64,000 bases of DNA. Origin: Anaerolineales bacterium. Its GTDB lineage: Bacteria; Chloroflexota; Anaerolineae; 4572-78; J111. A program made the position numbers and the translations under genes. This document shows positions 17,803 through 27,944 of this stretch, piece by piece. Position 1 is the stretch's first letter, and each line of letters opens with the position of its first letter. The notes under the pieces are model-generated. The model was not told where the DNA came from. It made no database searches and worked only from the letters and a program-made list of their open reading frames with translations. The stretch covers positions 128,412 to 192,411 of the forward strand of contig JACKAU010000016.1 of assembly GCA_020634855.1 (NCBI GenBank). Reading direction: 5' to 3'.

Positions 17803-20226
17803 TTATTCCTGGTACATTAAACTCTCACGCACGCTGATGGTGGTGGCGCTTCGAGCCGGCAGCCAACTGGCGACTATCGACAAAACAGTGACGATAATCA
17901 ACCAGTACAGCCCGCCCATTTCAGAGTATTGATAGACAATTTCACTCATGACGATGACGCCCAAGGCTTTACTCATCAACCAACTGGCCGGCACACTCAG
18001 CGGCAGGGCAATGCTCCAACTGAGCAGGCCCAGGGTCAGCCCTTCGCCAATGAACAAAGTGGCAATGGTCAAGGTTGAGGCCCCAATGGCCCGCATCACT
18101 CCAATCTCGCGCCGTCGCTCCAACACATTAATCGATAACACCCCACCAAGTGCGATGCTGCCGACAATAGCCATGATGACGGCCATCGTCCCCAATAAGC
18201 CGACAATAATGCTAATGTCCTGACTGGCCAGTTTGATCATATCCTGCACCGTGTTGGCGTCATAGAAGACTGACCCGGTGCTGACCTTCATCTGGTGAGC
18301 CTCGAAGTAGGACTTTAACCCCTCGGCGCTCGCGGTTTGCGCGCCGGCATCGTGATGGGTTAGCCTAACCATGACGGTGTTAGCCTTATTGACGCTGTGG
18401 GTTTCCCGCAGCAGCGTCTCGCGTGGGACCAAGGCCGATTGCGGCGTCATGGCATCGAAGACCAGGCCGACCACCTGCCAGTCGGAGTCGCCTTTAACGC
18501 CGAGGTCCAACGTGATCCAATCGCCCACGGTTACGCCCGCTTTTTCGGCCAACTGCTGGTTGAGGACCACGGCACGGGTATCCTCCGGCTCGAGCCATCG
18601 ACCGGCGCGCAGCTCAGGGGCCGTACAGGGTGGTGGGCAGCGGCACCCCAAAGACGATGGCTGTTTTATCGCTGTTGGACTTCTTGGCCTGGGTCGCCGG
18701 CCGGATCGAAGCCTCATCGATAGCCCACATCTCTACCGCCTTGATGTCTGGGTAAGCCTCGGTTAGCGTTTCCACCTGGCTAATGCGTTGTTTATCCTCA
18801 AAGGTCAGGGTTACATCGAATTTATAGATCGATTGTAATAAATCCCCATACGTATAATTGAGCGACTTCTCGGCCGACATCACCGTCATAAAAATCACGC
18901 CGCTGCCGGTTAGCGTCAGTAGGGTCAAGATGACGCGCTTCTTATTACGGAAGGTGTTGCTAATCATCAGGCCCAGTTTGAGCGGCATAAATTTGAATCG
19001 GACCAGCAGCTTTTCCAATAAGCCGGCGGCGCCGCCCACGCCATAGCTGCTAATCGCTTCGCGCACCGTAATATGCGCACCGGCCAGTACCGGCAGCATG
19101 GCGGTCAGGAGGGGCGCCAGCAGCGCAATCACAATTTGGGTCGCCACGGCGATGGGGGAAACCTGAAATGGGCCGGGGATGATGCCAAAAATCGTTAGGA
19201 AAGAGGCGTAAAGCTCATACGCCAGGATGGCGCCCAGCGGCAAAGCAATCACCAAGGCTAACCCGCCATAGATCAGCACGCTGATCAAATAGATGGCCAA
19301 TATTTGCCACCCCTGAGCGCCGATGGCCTTCATCATGCCAATCTGTCGGGTTTGCTGGCTGATGAGCGCCGTCATCGTGGTAAAGACCAGGAGCAAGCCC
19401 AATATCAGGGATAGAAAGGCCATCGCCACCAGGACAAAATTTAAGCCATCAATCGATTCGTGGAACGGATGCTGGTTGGGATCGGTGATGGCTTTGCCAA
19501 AAGGTCGCCGGCGCCTTTTGACTCGACCCCCTCTTTTTAAGGCGGTCCTGGATGCGATTGGCCAAATCAGCCACCTCGGTTTCGTCAAACGACGCGGCGG
19601 TTACCCGCACAATACTAAACCCTGACTGGCCGGTTAGCTCGGCGAAGTGGCTGCGGGTGGTGTAAAGGTGGGATTTCCGCCATAGCTGGGGGCATCAGCA
19701 GTTGGTTAAATATCACCCCATTCAACGCCACCGGCCGCACCCGGTCACCAATTACGGTGTCGTTATCAATCTCAAGATAAACCGTGTCGCCGGCCTGAAG
19801 GTTGTAGCCGGTTTCAACGCCCATTTGCTTATAGGCAGGCCACTGACCGCTTCGCAGCTCCAGGCGGTTGAGCTTGAGATCATGGTAATCGTCGCGGGCG
19901 ATCAGATGCGCGGCGGCCCAAGCGTCATCCGGGCTGCGTCGCCATTTGATGTCGGGGGCTGACATCTCGCCTTCGACCTCAACCACCCCCCGCATTGATT
20001 TGATCGAGTCTAACATCGGCTGGTCAATCGGGGGGTCAAGTTCAAGCGAAATCATCGCCGGGGAAGAGCTGCGCCAGGCTTCTCGGATGCCCACGCCCAT
20101 CAACTCGTTCGCGCCCAACGTCATCCCGACCGCCAACGCCCCGACGGCAATTGTTAACACCAATTGAATAGTACGTCGCTTGTTTTGCCATAGATCATTC
20201 CAGATTTTGTAGCGGATGACTCCCAT
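17803..20226 (-). pseudogene. FtsX/MacB-like ABC permease, frameshifted
   Basis: Three frames together reproduce the 799-residue permease encoded at 25359-27758: N-terminal part 20226-~19680, middle ~19590-18640, C-terminal part ~18640-17803. Single-base losses restore the reading at about 19675 (PPSYGGNPTF), 19660, 19555 and 19500, and one extra base lies near 18635 (LYGP then ELRAGRWLEPED). Several shifts fall in homopolymer runs, so base-calling errors are as likely as true decay. If intact, it would be a two-FtsX-domain exporter permease under the adjacent TetR repressor. Confidence 0.85.
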
Positions 20227-20240
20227 ATTGCCACCTCAAT

Positions 20241-20268
20241 CATTTACTTACCGTTTAGTAAGTAAATG
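20241..20268. promoter_or_regulatory. TetR-type operator upstream of permease
   Basis: A perfect palindrome, CATTTACTTAC, 6 bp, GTAAGTAAATG. It lies in the 52-bp gap between the permease start and the TetR stop. It shares the CTTACCG core with the operator before the TetR gene. Confidence 0.8.
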
Positions 20269-20278
20269 GCAAAAAAAA

Positions 20279-20881
20279 TTAGCTAGCGATACCCAACCAG
20301 GTATTCTCAAACATCTGTTGACTCATGGTTCCCAAATCGGTGGTCGTATTAAAGATACTCATTAAAAAGGCCCCTTCCATGACAGCCGATAATTGAAACG
20401 CAAATGCCTCTGGGTGAAGGTCGGGACGAATTTCCCCATTAGCCTGGGCCGCTTTTATTTTTTCAGTCATCATGTTGATAAACTGCGTGTAAAATGTATC
20501 GATCCGCAGCCTAACTTCGGGGAAGAGTTTTATGCCTTCAAACATGAGCATATAGGTATGGAACTCCAATGAGTTGCTACCGCTTGCGCCGGTGAGTGCG
20601 GCCATTGTCCCTTTTACATCACTAAGCATCCCAAACATCATTCGGAGCATCTCCTGAATAGACGCATCCGCCTCGATGATGGCTAAGGTCGATTTTTCCA
20701 ACTCGGTTAGAAAGCCATTAACCACGGCCAAAAATAACGTTTCTTTATTCTCAAAATGGTAGTAGATGGCCGGCTTGGTAATGCCGATTTGTTTGGCAAT
20801 ATCCGTCAGCGATGTTCTTTCGTACCCATTGTTGATGAATAGCTCAAAGGCGACTGAGATGATTTGTTGTTTGGTGTCCAT
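20279..20881 (-). CDS. TetR-family transcriptional repressor
   Basis: 200 residues. The N-terminal helix-turn-helix reads SLTDIAKQIGITKPAIYYHF (~24-43), the typical TetR recognition helix, preceded by ISVAFELFINNGYERT. The C-terminal ligand-binding domain is helical. Matching palindromes flank the gene on both sides: one before the permease that follows it and one before its own start. This fits autoregulation plus control of the efflux-type permease. Confidence 0.92.
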   Translation of the reverse strand: MDTKQQIISVAFELFINNGYERTSLTDIAKQIGITKPAIYYHFENKETLFLAVVNGFLTELEKSTLAIIEADASIQEMLRMMFGMLSDVKGTMAALTGASGSNSLEFHTYMLMFEGIKLFPEVRLRIDTFYTQFINMMTEKIKAAQANGEIRPDLHPEAFAFQLSAVMEGAFLMSIFNTTTDLGTMSQQMFENTWLGIAS

Positions 20882-20900
20882 TACTACCTCTAATCCACTT

Positions 20901-20914
20901 ACTTACCGGTAAGT
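20901..20914. promoter_or_regulatory. TetR-type operator before the repressor gene
   Basis: Perfect palindrome ACTTACCGGTAAGT, 20 bp upstream of the TetR start, with an extra ACTT half site abutting it. It overlaps a minus-strand TTGACT that could be the -35 box, so binding would block the repressor's own promoter. Confidence 0.75.
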
Positions 20915-21187
20915 CAATTGTATCATGGATCGGGTGAGAGATCAAGGCGTATGAAGGATAAATTATGATCAGATTCCTCGAAAATCTTTTACGTCAGAGC
21001 TAAATGTGTTATACTTAGCCCACCTCATTTTTTCGACTTCGCCACAATCTTTGCTATTCCAACACATCGTCAGACCTTAGTATTAACAATTGCGCTCGTA
21101 GGTTGGGACGAGACATGAGATCCAACAACTCAACTAGCTGTCGAGTTTCGTGCCTCAACTAGACCTAAGGCTGAAAGTAGATACCTT

Positions 21188-21733
21188 ATGCCCTGGGAAG
21201 TCATTCTGACCGCAGTAGGCAGTTCAAGCTTGACTGCGATTATTATTACTATCTTGGGTCTAACTCTAGCCCAAAAATTCATCGAGCAAGGAATAGCTAG
21301 CGCCGCCCGGAACTTCGAGAGTTCGCTCATAAAGGCGGAAGATGCTTACCGAAAGGCGGTTGATTTGAACGCCCAGATTGATATTCACCTACGAGAGCAG
21401 CGCATTAAGGTATATGCTGCTATTTGGCAAGCCACCAGTATCTTGCCCCGTTGGCCGAGAGCAACGGATGTTACGTACTCCGATATCTTGCGGTTTAGTG
21501 AAACGCTGCGCTCATGGTTTTTTGCCGAACAAGGTGGGATGTGGCTATCTACCGATGCCCGGGCTGTCTATGGGGATTTACAAGAGACAATTTGGCAAAT
21601 CTTGCCGCAGCGGGCGGAAGGTGTGATTACCACAGAAGATTACGAGGCCATTCTCGCCAAATGTAGCGCCCTTAGAAAAGAACTGACGAACGATCTGCTA
21701 TCACGTCGGGCAGCGCCGAGCAATCCATTGTAA
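21188..21733 (+). CDS. Membrane-anchored hypothetical protein
   Basis: 181 residues. One N-terminal membrane span (ILTAVGSSSLTAIIITILGL, ~6-26) is followed by a helical, probably coiled-coil segment (IASAARNFESSLIKAEDAYR) and a helical cytoplasmic domain. I do not recognise a named family; proteins of this build (TM plus helical domain) are common and poorly described. It is monocistronic. The stretch 20927-21187 before it shows nothing I can name. Confidence 0.6.
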   Translation: MPWEVILTAVGSSSLTAIIITILGLTLAQKFIEQGIASAARNFESSLIKAEDAYRKAVDLNAQIDIHLREQRIKVYAAIWQATSILPRWPRATDVTYSDILRFSETLRSWFFAEQGGMWLSTDARAVYGDLQETIWQILPQRAEGVITTEDYEAILAKCSALRKELTNDLLSRRAAPSNPL

Positions 21734-21895
21734 TACCAGTCGCAGGGTGGACCTAAACACGAGATGCAACAATTAGCTGAGTTGTTGGGCTTCGTGGCTC
21801 AACCCGATCTGCGGCTACTCAAACTCTATGAACTACAAGCTTTACGAACTCTAACAGACGACCGAGATAGTTTGCCATAACAAAGGGGAGGATTT

Positions 21896-23062
21896 ATGGG
21901 GAAACGGATTGGGCTGCTAACTGGCGAAGGCGATGCGCCGGGTCTGAATTTTTGTCTTAAAACCATTGTTCACAACGCCATTGATCGCGGCTATGAAGTG
22001 GTCGGCCTTAGAAAAGGGTGGCACGGGTTGATCTATTATGACCCGGATGAGCCGGTGACCCATGCCGACAACGCTATGATTATGACCAAACCCAAAGTGC
22101 GCACGATCGATCAGTTAGCCGGGTCGTATTTGCACTCCAGCCGCATCGACCCCGGTCACTGCCACAGCCAAGAGGCTCCACCCTTTCTGCGGGTCAACGC
22201 CGACGACGATCAACCCCTTGATTTAACCAACCACATCAAACGGGCCATTGACCATTTGCAGATCGATGCCTTAATTGTGCTAGGCGCCGGCACCTCCCTC
22301 AAATACAGCGCACGGTTGAGCCAGGAAGGCATCCCGGTCATTGGCATTCCCAAATCGGTCCACAACGATATTAGCGGCACCACCTACTCCCTGGGATTTT
22401 CATCGGCGTTGCGGCGGGGGGTGGGCTTTGTCAACGAGGTGCGGGACATTGCGGCCTCACGCGAGGAGATTGCCGTGATTGCCGTCCTGGGCCACGACTC
22501 CGGGCTGGCGACCATGCTCATTGCCAGCTTCGCCAATGCCGACCGCACCCTCATCCCCGAAGTACCCTTCAACCCCGGCCGGTTAGCCGAACTTCTGATC
22601 GAGGACAAGCGCCGCAACCCCAGCAACTACGCTATCTTGGTGATGAGCGACGGCAGCCGCCTTGATCCGACCGCCGCCCCCGAAGAAATCGCTAAACTTT
22701 CGGCCGATGTTGTAGCAGCCGGCCAGCGGGGCAGTGGAGCCATGACCACCCGGGTGCTGGAAGATTTCATCGGCGAGCATATTCTCTATCAGCCGCTCTC
22801 GTACCTGACCCGTACCGGCGATGCCGACGGTTGGGACCTGATCGCCGCCACCAACTTTGGTATTATGGCGGTCGATTTGATCGCCAACAATAAAACCGGG
22901 CGGCTGGTGTCCTATCGCCTCGAAGATGGCTATATCGATGTGCCGCTGGAGGAAGTGACCCACCCGGCCAGCGTCGATATGGCCGACTTTTACGACCCAA
23001 GTCAGTACGCCCCCAAATCGACGATTTTTACGGTAGCGGCCCGGAGAACTTTGGGAGTGTAA
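21896..23062 (+). CDS. Phosphofructokinase-like protein with altered catalytic motifs
   Basis: 388 residues, PFK fold from start (IGLLTGEGDAPGLNF) to end, with AAAGGGGAGG upstream. Key motifs differ from 6-phosphofructokinases: the GGD-T/S site is LGAGTSLKYS, the PKTIDND catalytic loop is PKSVHND (catalytic Asp to His), and MGRxxG is VLGHDSGL (Arg to His). The family normally phosphorylates fructose-6-phosphate with ATP or PPi. Here the product may be a sensor, a scaffold or an enzyme for another substrate. It lies 3 bp before the ABC ATPase gene, so it is in that operon. Confidence 0.75.
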   Translation: MGKRIGLLTGEGDAPGLNFCLKTIVHNAIDRGYEVVGLRKGWHGLIYYDPDEPVTHADNAMIMTKPKVRTIDQLAGSYLHSSRIDPGHCHSQEAPPFLRVNADDDQPLDLTNHIKRAIDHLQIDALIVLGAGTSLKYSARLSQEGIPVIGIPKSVHNDISGTTYSLGFSSALRRGVGFVNEVRDIAASREEIAVIAVLGHDSGLATMLIASFANADRTLIPEVPFNPGRLAELLIEDKRRNPSNYAILVMSDGSRLDPTAAPEEIAKLSADVVAAGQRGSGAMTTRVLEDFIGEHILYQPLSYLTRTGDADGWDLIAATNFGIMAVDLIANNKTGRLVSYRLEDGYIDVPLEEVTHPASVDMADFYDPSQYAPKSTIFTVAARRTLGV

Positions 23063-23065
23063 ACG

Positions 23066-23791
23066 ATGGCGGTCTCAAATGGCAAAACACCCATTGTGGA
23101 TGTGCAAAACGTCGTCAAGAAATTCATGGTTGGCAGCACCGAAATCACCATCCTCAAAGGGATTTCGTTTAAGGTATATGCCGGCGAATTTGTGATTATT
23201 GTGGGGCCGTCGGGCAACGGCAAATCGACCCTGCTCAACATGTGTACCGGCATCGATACCCCCAACGACGGCACCGTGCTGGTCACAGGTCAAGATATCC
23301 ACCACATGAACGCCAACCGGCAATCGTTGTGGCGCGGCCAGAACGTGGGCATCGTCTTTCAATTCTTTCAGATGATGCCGACCCTGACCCTGTTCAACAA
23401 TGTGATGCTGCCGATGGAATTGGCCGGCAAATACAACGGCCGAGAGCGTAAAGAACGGGCCGAATATCTGCTGGAGTTAGTGGGTTTGCAGGAGCAACTG
23501 CACAAACTGCCCAGTATGGTCAGCGGCGGACAGCAGCAGCGCGCCGCGATCTCGCGGGCGATGGCCAATGATCCGCCGCTGCTGATTGCCGATGAGCCAA
23601 CCGGCAACCTCGATCCGACCTCGGCCCGGCTGGTGTTCGAAATTTTCAAGAAGCTGGTGAACGAAGGCAAAACTATTATGATGGTCACCCACGACCAGGA
23701 GCTGGCCGCGCAGGTCTCGCGTCAAATCGAAATTGTCAATGGTCGCATCTCCCGCGACGAGTATCGTCAGCGGAATTGGGCCGGGAGTTGA
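23066..23791 (+). CDS. ABC transporter ATP-binding protein (LolD/MacB type), 1
   Basis: 241 residues. Walker A is GPSGNGKST, Q-loop IVFQFFQM, signature VSGGQQQR, Walker B LLIADEPTGNLD and the switch histidine is in MMVTHD. The short form and the SGG-QQQR-AISRA pattern fit the LolD/MacB/FtsE group, which drives FtsX-type permeases. The stop overlaps the next ATG (TGATG), which indicates translational coupling with the second ATPase. Confidence 0.93.
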   Translation: MAVSNGKTPIVDVQNVVKKFMVGSTEITILKGISFKVYAGEFVIIVGPSGNGKSTLLNMCTGIDTPNDGTVLVTGQDIHHMNANRQSLWRGQNVGIVFQFFQMMPTLTLFNNVMLPMELAGKYNGRERKERAEYLLELVGLQEQLHKLPSMVSGGQQQRAAISRAMANDPPLLIADEPTGNLDPTSARLVFEIFKKLVNEGKTIMMVTHDQELAAQVSRQIEIVNGRISRDEYRQRNWAGS

Positions 23792-24528
23792 TGGATATGG
23801 CCGGAAACAACCACAAGGAACCCCTCATCGTCGTGCAGGATGTCAAGAAAAGCTTTCCTCTGGCGGACGGCGGGCAGGTGAATATTCTCAAAGGCATCTC
23901 CTTTGAGATCAGCACCGGCGAATTTGTGTCGATCGTCGGGCCGTCAGGCAACGGCAAATCGACCTTGCTCAATATGATGACCGGCATCGACCGGCCATCC
24001 AGCGGCGATGTCATTGTGACCGGCCAGGACCTGAACAAACTGAGCGAAAACCAACTGGCCCTATGGCGACGGCATCACGTGGGCATTATCTTCCAATTTT
24101 TCCAAATGCTGCCGCCGCTGACCCTGCTGGAAAATGTCATCTTGCCGATGGATTTGGCTGGTAAATACAGCCCCAAAGAACGCCGCGAGCGGGCCATGTA
24201 CCTGCTGGATCGGGTCGGGCTGGCCGAACAGGCTGACAAATTACCCAACGCCGTGAGCGGCGGCCAGCAGCAGCGAGCCGGCATTGCTCGGGCTGTGGCC
24301 GTCGATCCGCCCTTTATCGTCGGCGACGAACCCACCGGCCGGCTCGACTCCAAAGGCGCGGAAATCTGTTTCGAGCTGTTTGAAGAGTGGGTGGCCGATG
24401 GCAAAACCATGCTCATGGTCACGCACGATAAGGCGCTGGCCGAACGGGTGGCCCGCAAGATCGAGATTGTAGACGGCTATGTTAATCGGGATGAATATAT
24501 TGGCGTGGGAGACTGGGCCGGAAGTTAA
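23791..24528 (+). CDS. ABC transporter ATP-binding protein (LolD/MacB type), 2
   Basis: 245 residues from MDMAGNNHKE; the ATG at 23791 shares its A with the previous stop. Walker A GPSGNGKST, signature VSGGQQQR, Walker B FIVGDEPTGRLD and MVTHD are all intact. It closely resembles the preceding ATPase, so the two probably arose by duplication and may form a heterodimer with the FtsX-type permease at 25359. Confidence 0.93.
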   Translation: MDMAGNNHKEPLIVVQDVKKSFPLADGGQVNILKGISFEISTGEFVSIVGPSGNGKSTLLNMMTGIDRPSSGDVIVTGQDLNKLSENQLALWRRHHVGIIFQFFQMLPPLTLLENVILPMDLAGKYSPKERRERAMYLLDRVGLAEQADKLPNAVSGGQQQRAGIARAVAVDPPFIVGDEPTGRLDSKGAEICFELFEEWVADGKTMLMVTHDKALAERVARKIEIVDGYVNRDEYIGVGDWAGS

Positions 24529-24532
24529 CGAC

Positions 24533-25204
24533 ATGAGAATGACGACTCAAACCCCAGACAAATTGGTTATCACCAGCCATGCCAAAACCACGCTGCTGGT
24601 CATCGGCGCGTTGTTAGTAGTGGTCGGAGGGGTGACGCTGGTCTTCATCAGGACGCGGCCGGTCACGTTTCAGGACCTGCAGCCGCCGTCGCTCCTGATG
24701 CAGCAGCAAGACGATAACCCCGCCACCGACAGCGAGATCGAACCGATCTCCGCCAACGAAGCTGGCTATCGCATCGCCAATCAGGTCGGCCATCTCCTGT
24801 TTGGCCGAGAGCGCCCGGTCATTGTGCTGGCGGTAATCGGCATTATAGCGGGGGGGTGCATTTTGCTCGGCCCGTTTTGGGGAACCAAGGTCACGTTCGA
24901 TAAGGCGCAGCAGCAGGTGCAGATCAAACAGGCCCGCTGGTTTTTTCAATCGGCGATTGATGAACATCCCTTCAGCGAACTTCATGAGGTGCGGGTCGAG
25001 CGCGACCGAACCGCCAACCAATCCGATAAAAACTATGGGGCCAGCCTGGTGTTCAGCCACCACGAAGGCGCGCCGTTATCCCGCAACTATGTTCATTATA
25101 AAACGGTCTTTCCGCTGAGCGAGTCGTGCCGGTACGACTACTCCAGCGCCGAGGCCATCGTCAACCGCATTCGGGCTTTTATGGCCGATACCCAAACGGC
25201 TTAG
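24533..25204 (+). CDS. Two-span membrane protein in the ABC operon
   Basis: 223 residues from MRMTTQTPDK, starting 4 bp after the second ATPase. Two hydrophobic spans: TTLLVIGALLVVVGGVTLVF (~20-40) and PVIVLAVIGIIAGGCILLGP (~93-113), with an extracytoplasmic loop between and a ~110-residue C-terminal domain after. I do not recognise the family; the C-terminal part resembles photosystem-assembly-like or PH-type beta domains only in general pattern. Its position suggests an accessory part of the transporter. Confidence 0.65.
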   Translation: MRMTTQTPDKLVITSHAKTTLLVIGALLVVVGGVTLVFIRTRPVTFQDLQPPSLLMQQQDDNPATDSEIEPISANEAGYRIANQVGHLLFGRERPVIVLAVIGIIAGGCILLGPFWGTKVTFDKAQQQVQIKQARWFFQSAIDEHPFSELHEVRVERDRTANQSDKNYGASLVFSHHEGAPLSRNYVHYKTVFPLSESCRYDYSSAEAIVNRIRAFMADTQTA

Positions 25205-25332
25205 GATCGTGAATCAAATAAATCCCCTATTTCATAAGGCAGTAACTGGTAATTGGTAATTAGAGCTTGAATTACCAATTACTATTTACCAATTACCTGA
25301 CTCAAGTGTGGATGCTACTTAACTCACGATCC
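25204..25332. repeat. Nested inverted repeat between transporter genes
   Basis: Outer arms GGATCGTGA (25204-25212) and TCACGATCC (25324-25332); inner arms GGTAATTGGTAATT (25248-25261) and AATTACCAATTAC (25270-25282), with a further ATTTACCAATTACC. It could attenuate or stabilise the mRNA between the membrane-protein gene and the permease gene. A related GGTAATT element is at 49994-50045. Confidence 0.7.
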
Positions 25333-25358
25333 TTCATCAAATAACCGGAGGTTTTCCA

Positions 25359-27758
25359 GTGCTCACAGGCGTACTTCGGAAAAAAATTCGCAGCGATCTA
25401 TTCGACAACTTGAGCCGGACCATTCAGGTGGTGCTGATCATTGCCATTGGATCGGTGGCGGTGGGTACGATTGTGGGATCATTAGAACTGATCCAGCTTG
25501 ACATTACCACCAACTGGTTGAAGAACCACCCGGCCTCGGTGGGTCTGGCGCTGGGCGATAAGGGTATCGACCAGGATATGGTCGATACCATCGCCAAATT
25601 CAAAGAGGTCGATCAGGCTGAGGCCCAACTGCAAACCGGCATCAAGTGGCGGCACAGCCCCGCCGAACCCTGGCGGCCGGGTCTGTTGTACGCTCGTGAT
25701 GATTACGAGGACATGAAGCTATTTACCCTCACGCTAGAGGGGGGCGACTGGCCGCGCAGTAAAATCATGACCGTCAATCGGGGCTTTGATATCAATACCG
25801 GCGACGCCCTGATTATGTCGGTCAACGACAAGGAGCGTGTGGTCGAGATTGGCGGCGTGACCTGGTACATGAACTTCCCGCCCCCTAACTTTGGCGGCGA
25901 TCCCATCTTTTTTACCACCAAAGAGCATTTTGCCGAGTTGACCGGTGAAGACAACTTTACCTATTTCACCGCCTCGGTGCCAGGCCGCTATCAGGAAAGC
26001 ACCAGCGTGGCGGCCGCTGTCCGCATTGAAGATCGCATCGAAGGCGAAGATGTTGAAGTGTACCCCGGCACCAGCGACGAAACCAAAGTGATCGACCCGG
26101 CTAAACATCCGGCTCAGGACCCGGTCAACGGCGTTTTTATTATTCTGCAAATCATGGCTTTTGCCGCCTTGATCCTGGGCTTGTTTCTGGTTTTCAACAC
26201 TATCACCGCCATTATCAGCCAGCAGGTACCCCAAATTGGCGTACTTAAGGCCATTGGCGCTACCCGAGGCCAAATTCTGCTGCTCTATTATACGATGGTC
26301 TTCATCTATGGACTGTTAGCCGTGCTGCTCTCGGTCCCGCTGGGGGCGGTCGCGGCCCACGGGTTACGGGTGTGGCTGGTTAAGTTTATGGAGATGGACC
26401 CCGGCCCCTTTGGTATTTCCACGTCGGCCATCATCATCCAGATCGCGATTTGCATTTTCGCCCCGCTGCTGATTGCCACCCTGCCCATTTTCAAAGGAGC
26501 GGGCATTACCGTACGCGAGGCCATCAGTAGCTACGGCCTGACCGGCGGCGGTGGGCTGATTGACCGCCTGATGGCCAAACTCGCCTTTCTGCCCCGGATG
26601 ACCTCGATGGCGATCAGTAACACCTTCCGCAACAAAACCCGGCTGTTTATGACCGAACTCACCCTGGTCGGGGCCGGCGTACTGTTTATCGCGGTGATGA
26701 GTACCGGCGCCTCCATCCGTTACACCTTTGGACCGATTTTGTTCGACACCCTGCACGCCGACATCTTGATGAGCTTTGAAGACCCCGAACGCTTTACCGA
26801 GGTCGAACGGGTGGCCCGGCGCACCGACCCCAACATTGCTGCGGTGGAAATGTGGGCCGAAGTGAGCGGCGAGATTCGTCCCGCCGGCCGGCCGGAATCG
26901 TTTGATGATCGCACGGTGACGATGACCGGTATGCCCATTCCTACCTCTATATATGGACCGCAGCTTCGCGCCGGGCGCTGGTTGCAGCCCGATGATACCT
27001 TTGCCCTGGTCATGCATCAAAATCGAGCTGCCGAAATCGGCGTCGGGGTCAACGACTGGGTCACCTTTGATATTCCCACCAAACAGAAAGTCGATTGGCA
27101 GGTAGTCGGGCTGGTGAACGATCCTATCGACAGCAACATCATCATCGCCCCCCGTGAGTCGCTGCTGATTGCCAACCGCCAAGTGGGCGAAGGCCGGCGG
27201 CTTTACATTCAAACCGCCGATATCACCCCCGAACAGGATGTCATGGTGGCCGGCAAGCTGCGGCGGGATTTTGAGCAGCGGGGCCTTGAACCCACCGCCA
27301 GCGAAACCGACACCCTGACTCTGCTGGCCGCCGACGCGATCAGCAGCTTCAACATTATCATTTATCTGCTGTTAATGATGGCCATTATCATTGCTATTGT
27401 GGGCGGGATTGCCTTAAGCGGCGTTTTGTCGATCAATGTGCTGGAACGGCGGGTGGAAATCGGTATTCTGCGGTCGATTGGGGCCTCGAATAACGCCATC
27501 GCTACCCTGTTCATCACCGAAGGGATTTTGATGGGCTGGCTGAGCTGGCTGATCGCTGTGCTGATTAGCGGGCCGTTTGGTCGCGGCTTAAACGCCGGGG
27601 TGGGCCTGGCCGTTGACGCCGAGATGGTCTTTGATTACTCGGTCACCAGTGTGTGGGTTTGGTTTATCATCATCACGGTCTTGGGCTTTGTGGCCAGTTG
27701 GTTCCCCGCCCGAGGAGCCATTGGGGTCAGTGTGCGGGAAAGTTTATCATACGAGTAG
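25359..27758 (+). CDS. FtsX/MacB-like ABC transporter permease, intact
   Basis: 799 residues. An N-terminal span (VVLIIAIGSVAVGTIVGSLE), an extracytoplasmic MacB_PCD-like region, a first FtsX domain of three spans (~260-390), a second extracytoplasmic region and a second FtsX domain (~665-795) ending SVRESLSYE. This is the two-FtsX build used for export of peptides, antibiotics or lipids. CCGGAGG precedes the start. With the two ATPases upstream it forms a complete transporter. The broken gene at 17803-20226 is its paralogue. Confidence 0.9.
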   Translation: MLTGVLRKKIRSDLFDNLSRTIQVVLIIAIGSVAVGTIVGSLELIQLDITTNWLKNHPASVGLALGDKGIDQDMVDTIAKFKEVDQAEAQLQTGIKWRHSPAEPWRPGLLYARDDYEDMKLFTLTLEGGDWPRSKIMTVNRGFDINTGDALIMSVNDKERVVEIGGVTWYMNFPPPNFGGDPIFFTTKEHFAELTGEDNFTYFTASVPGRYQESTSVAAAVRIEDRIEGEDVEVYPGTSDETKVIDPAKHPAQDPVNGVFIILQIMAFAALILGLFLVFNTITAIISQQVPQIGVLKAIGATRGQILLLYYTMVFIYGLLAVLLSVPLGAVAAHGLRVWLVKFMEMDPGPFGISTSAIIIQIAICIFAPLLIATLPIFKGAGITVREAISSYGLTGGGGLIDRLMAKLAFLPRMTSMAISNTFRNKTRLFMTELTLVGAGVLFIAVMSTGASIRYTFGPILFDTLHADILMSFEDPERFTEVERVARRTDPNIAAVEMWAEVSGEIRPAGRPESFDDRTVTMTGMPIPTSIYGPQLRAGRWLQPDDTFALVMHQNRAAEIGVGVNDWVTFDIPTKQKVDWQVVGLVNDPIDSNIIIAPRESLLIANRQVGEGRRLYIQTADITPEQDVMVAGKLRRDFEQRGLEPTASETDTLTLLAADAISSFNIIIYLLLMMAIIIAIVGGIALSGVLSINVLERRVEIGILRSIGASNNAIATLFITEGILMGWLSWLIAVLISGPFGRGLNAGVGLAVDAEMVFDYSVTSVWVWFIIITVLGFVASWFPARGAIGVSVRESLSYE

Positions 27759-27944
27759 GGTCACCATTCTGTCTCAAGACGTTCAATCGGGCAACCAGGG
27801 CAGGGATTAACCCCACCTCGATAGCGAAGGGCTAGAGTCGATAGCGTATCTTACACGCGCGAGCAGGGGCGACGTGAGGGTTAGACGGTAGTGTTTTAGG
27901 GGGTGGTCAGTATTATCAATAGACCGCGGCAGCCTGAGACAGTC

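Noticed and set aside
21764..21880. 38-residue ORF (MQQLAELLGF...) between 21733 and the PFK-like gene
   Set aside because: Open frame but no ribosome binding site and no recognisable family; could be a remnant or chance.
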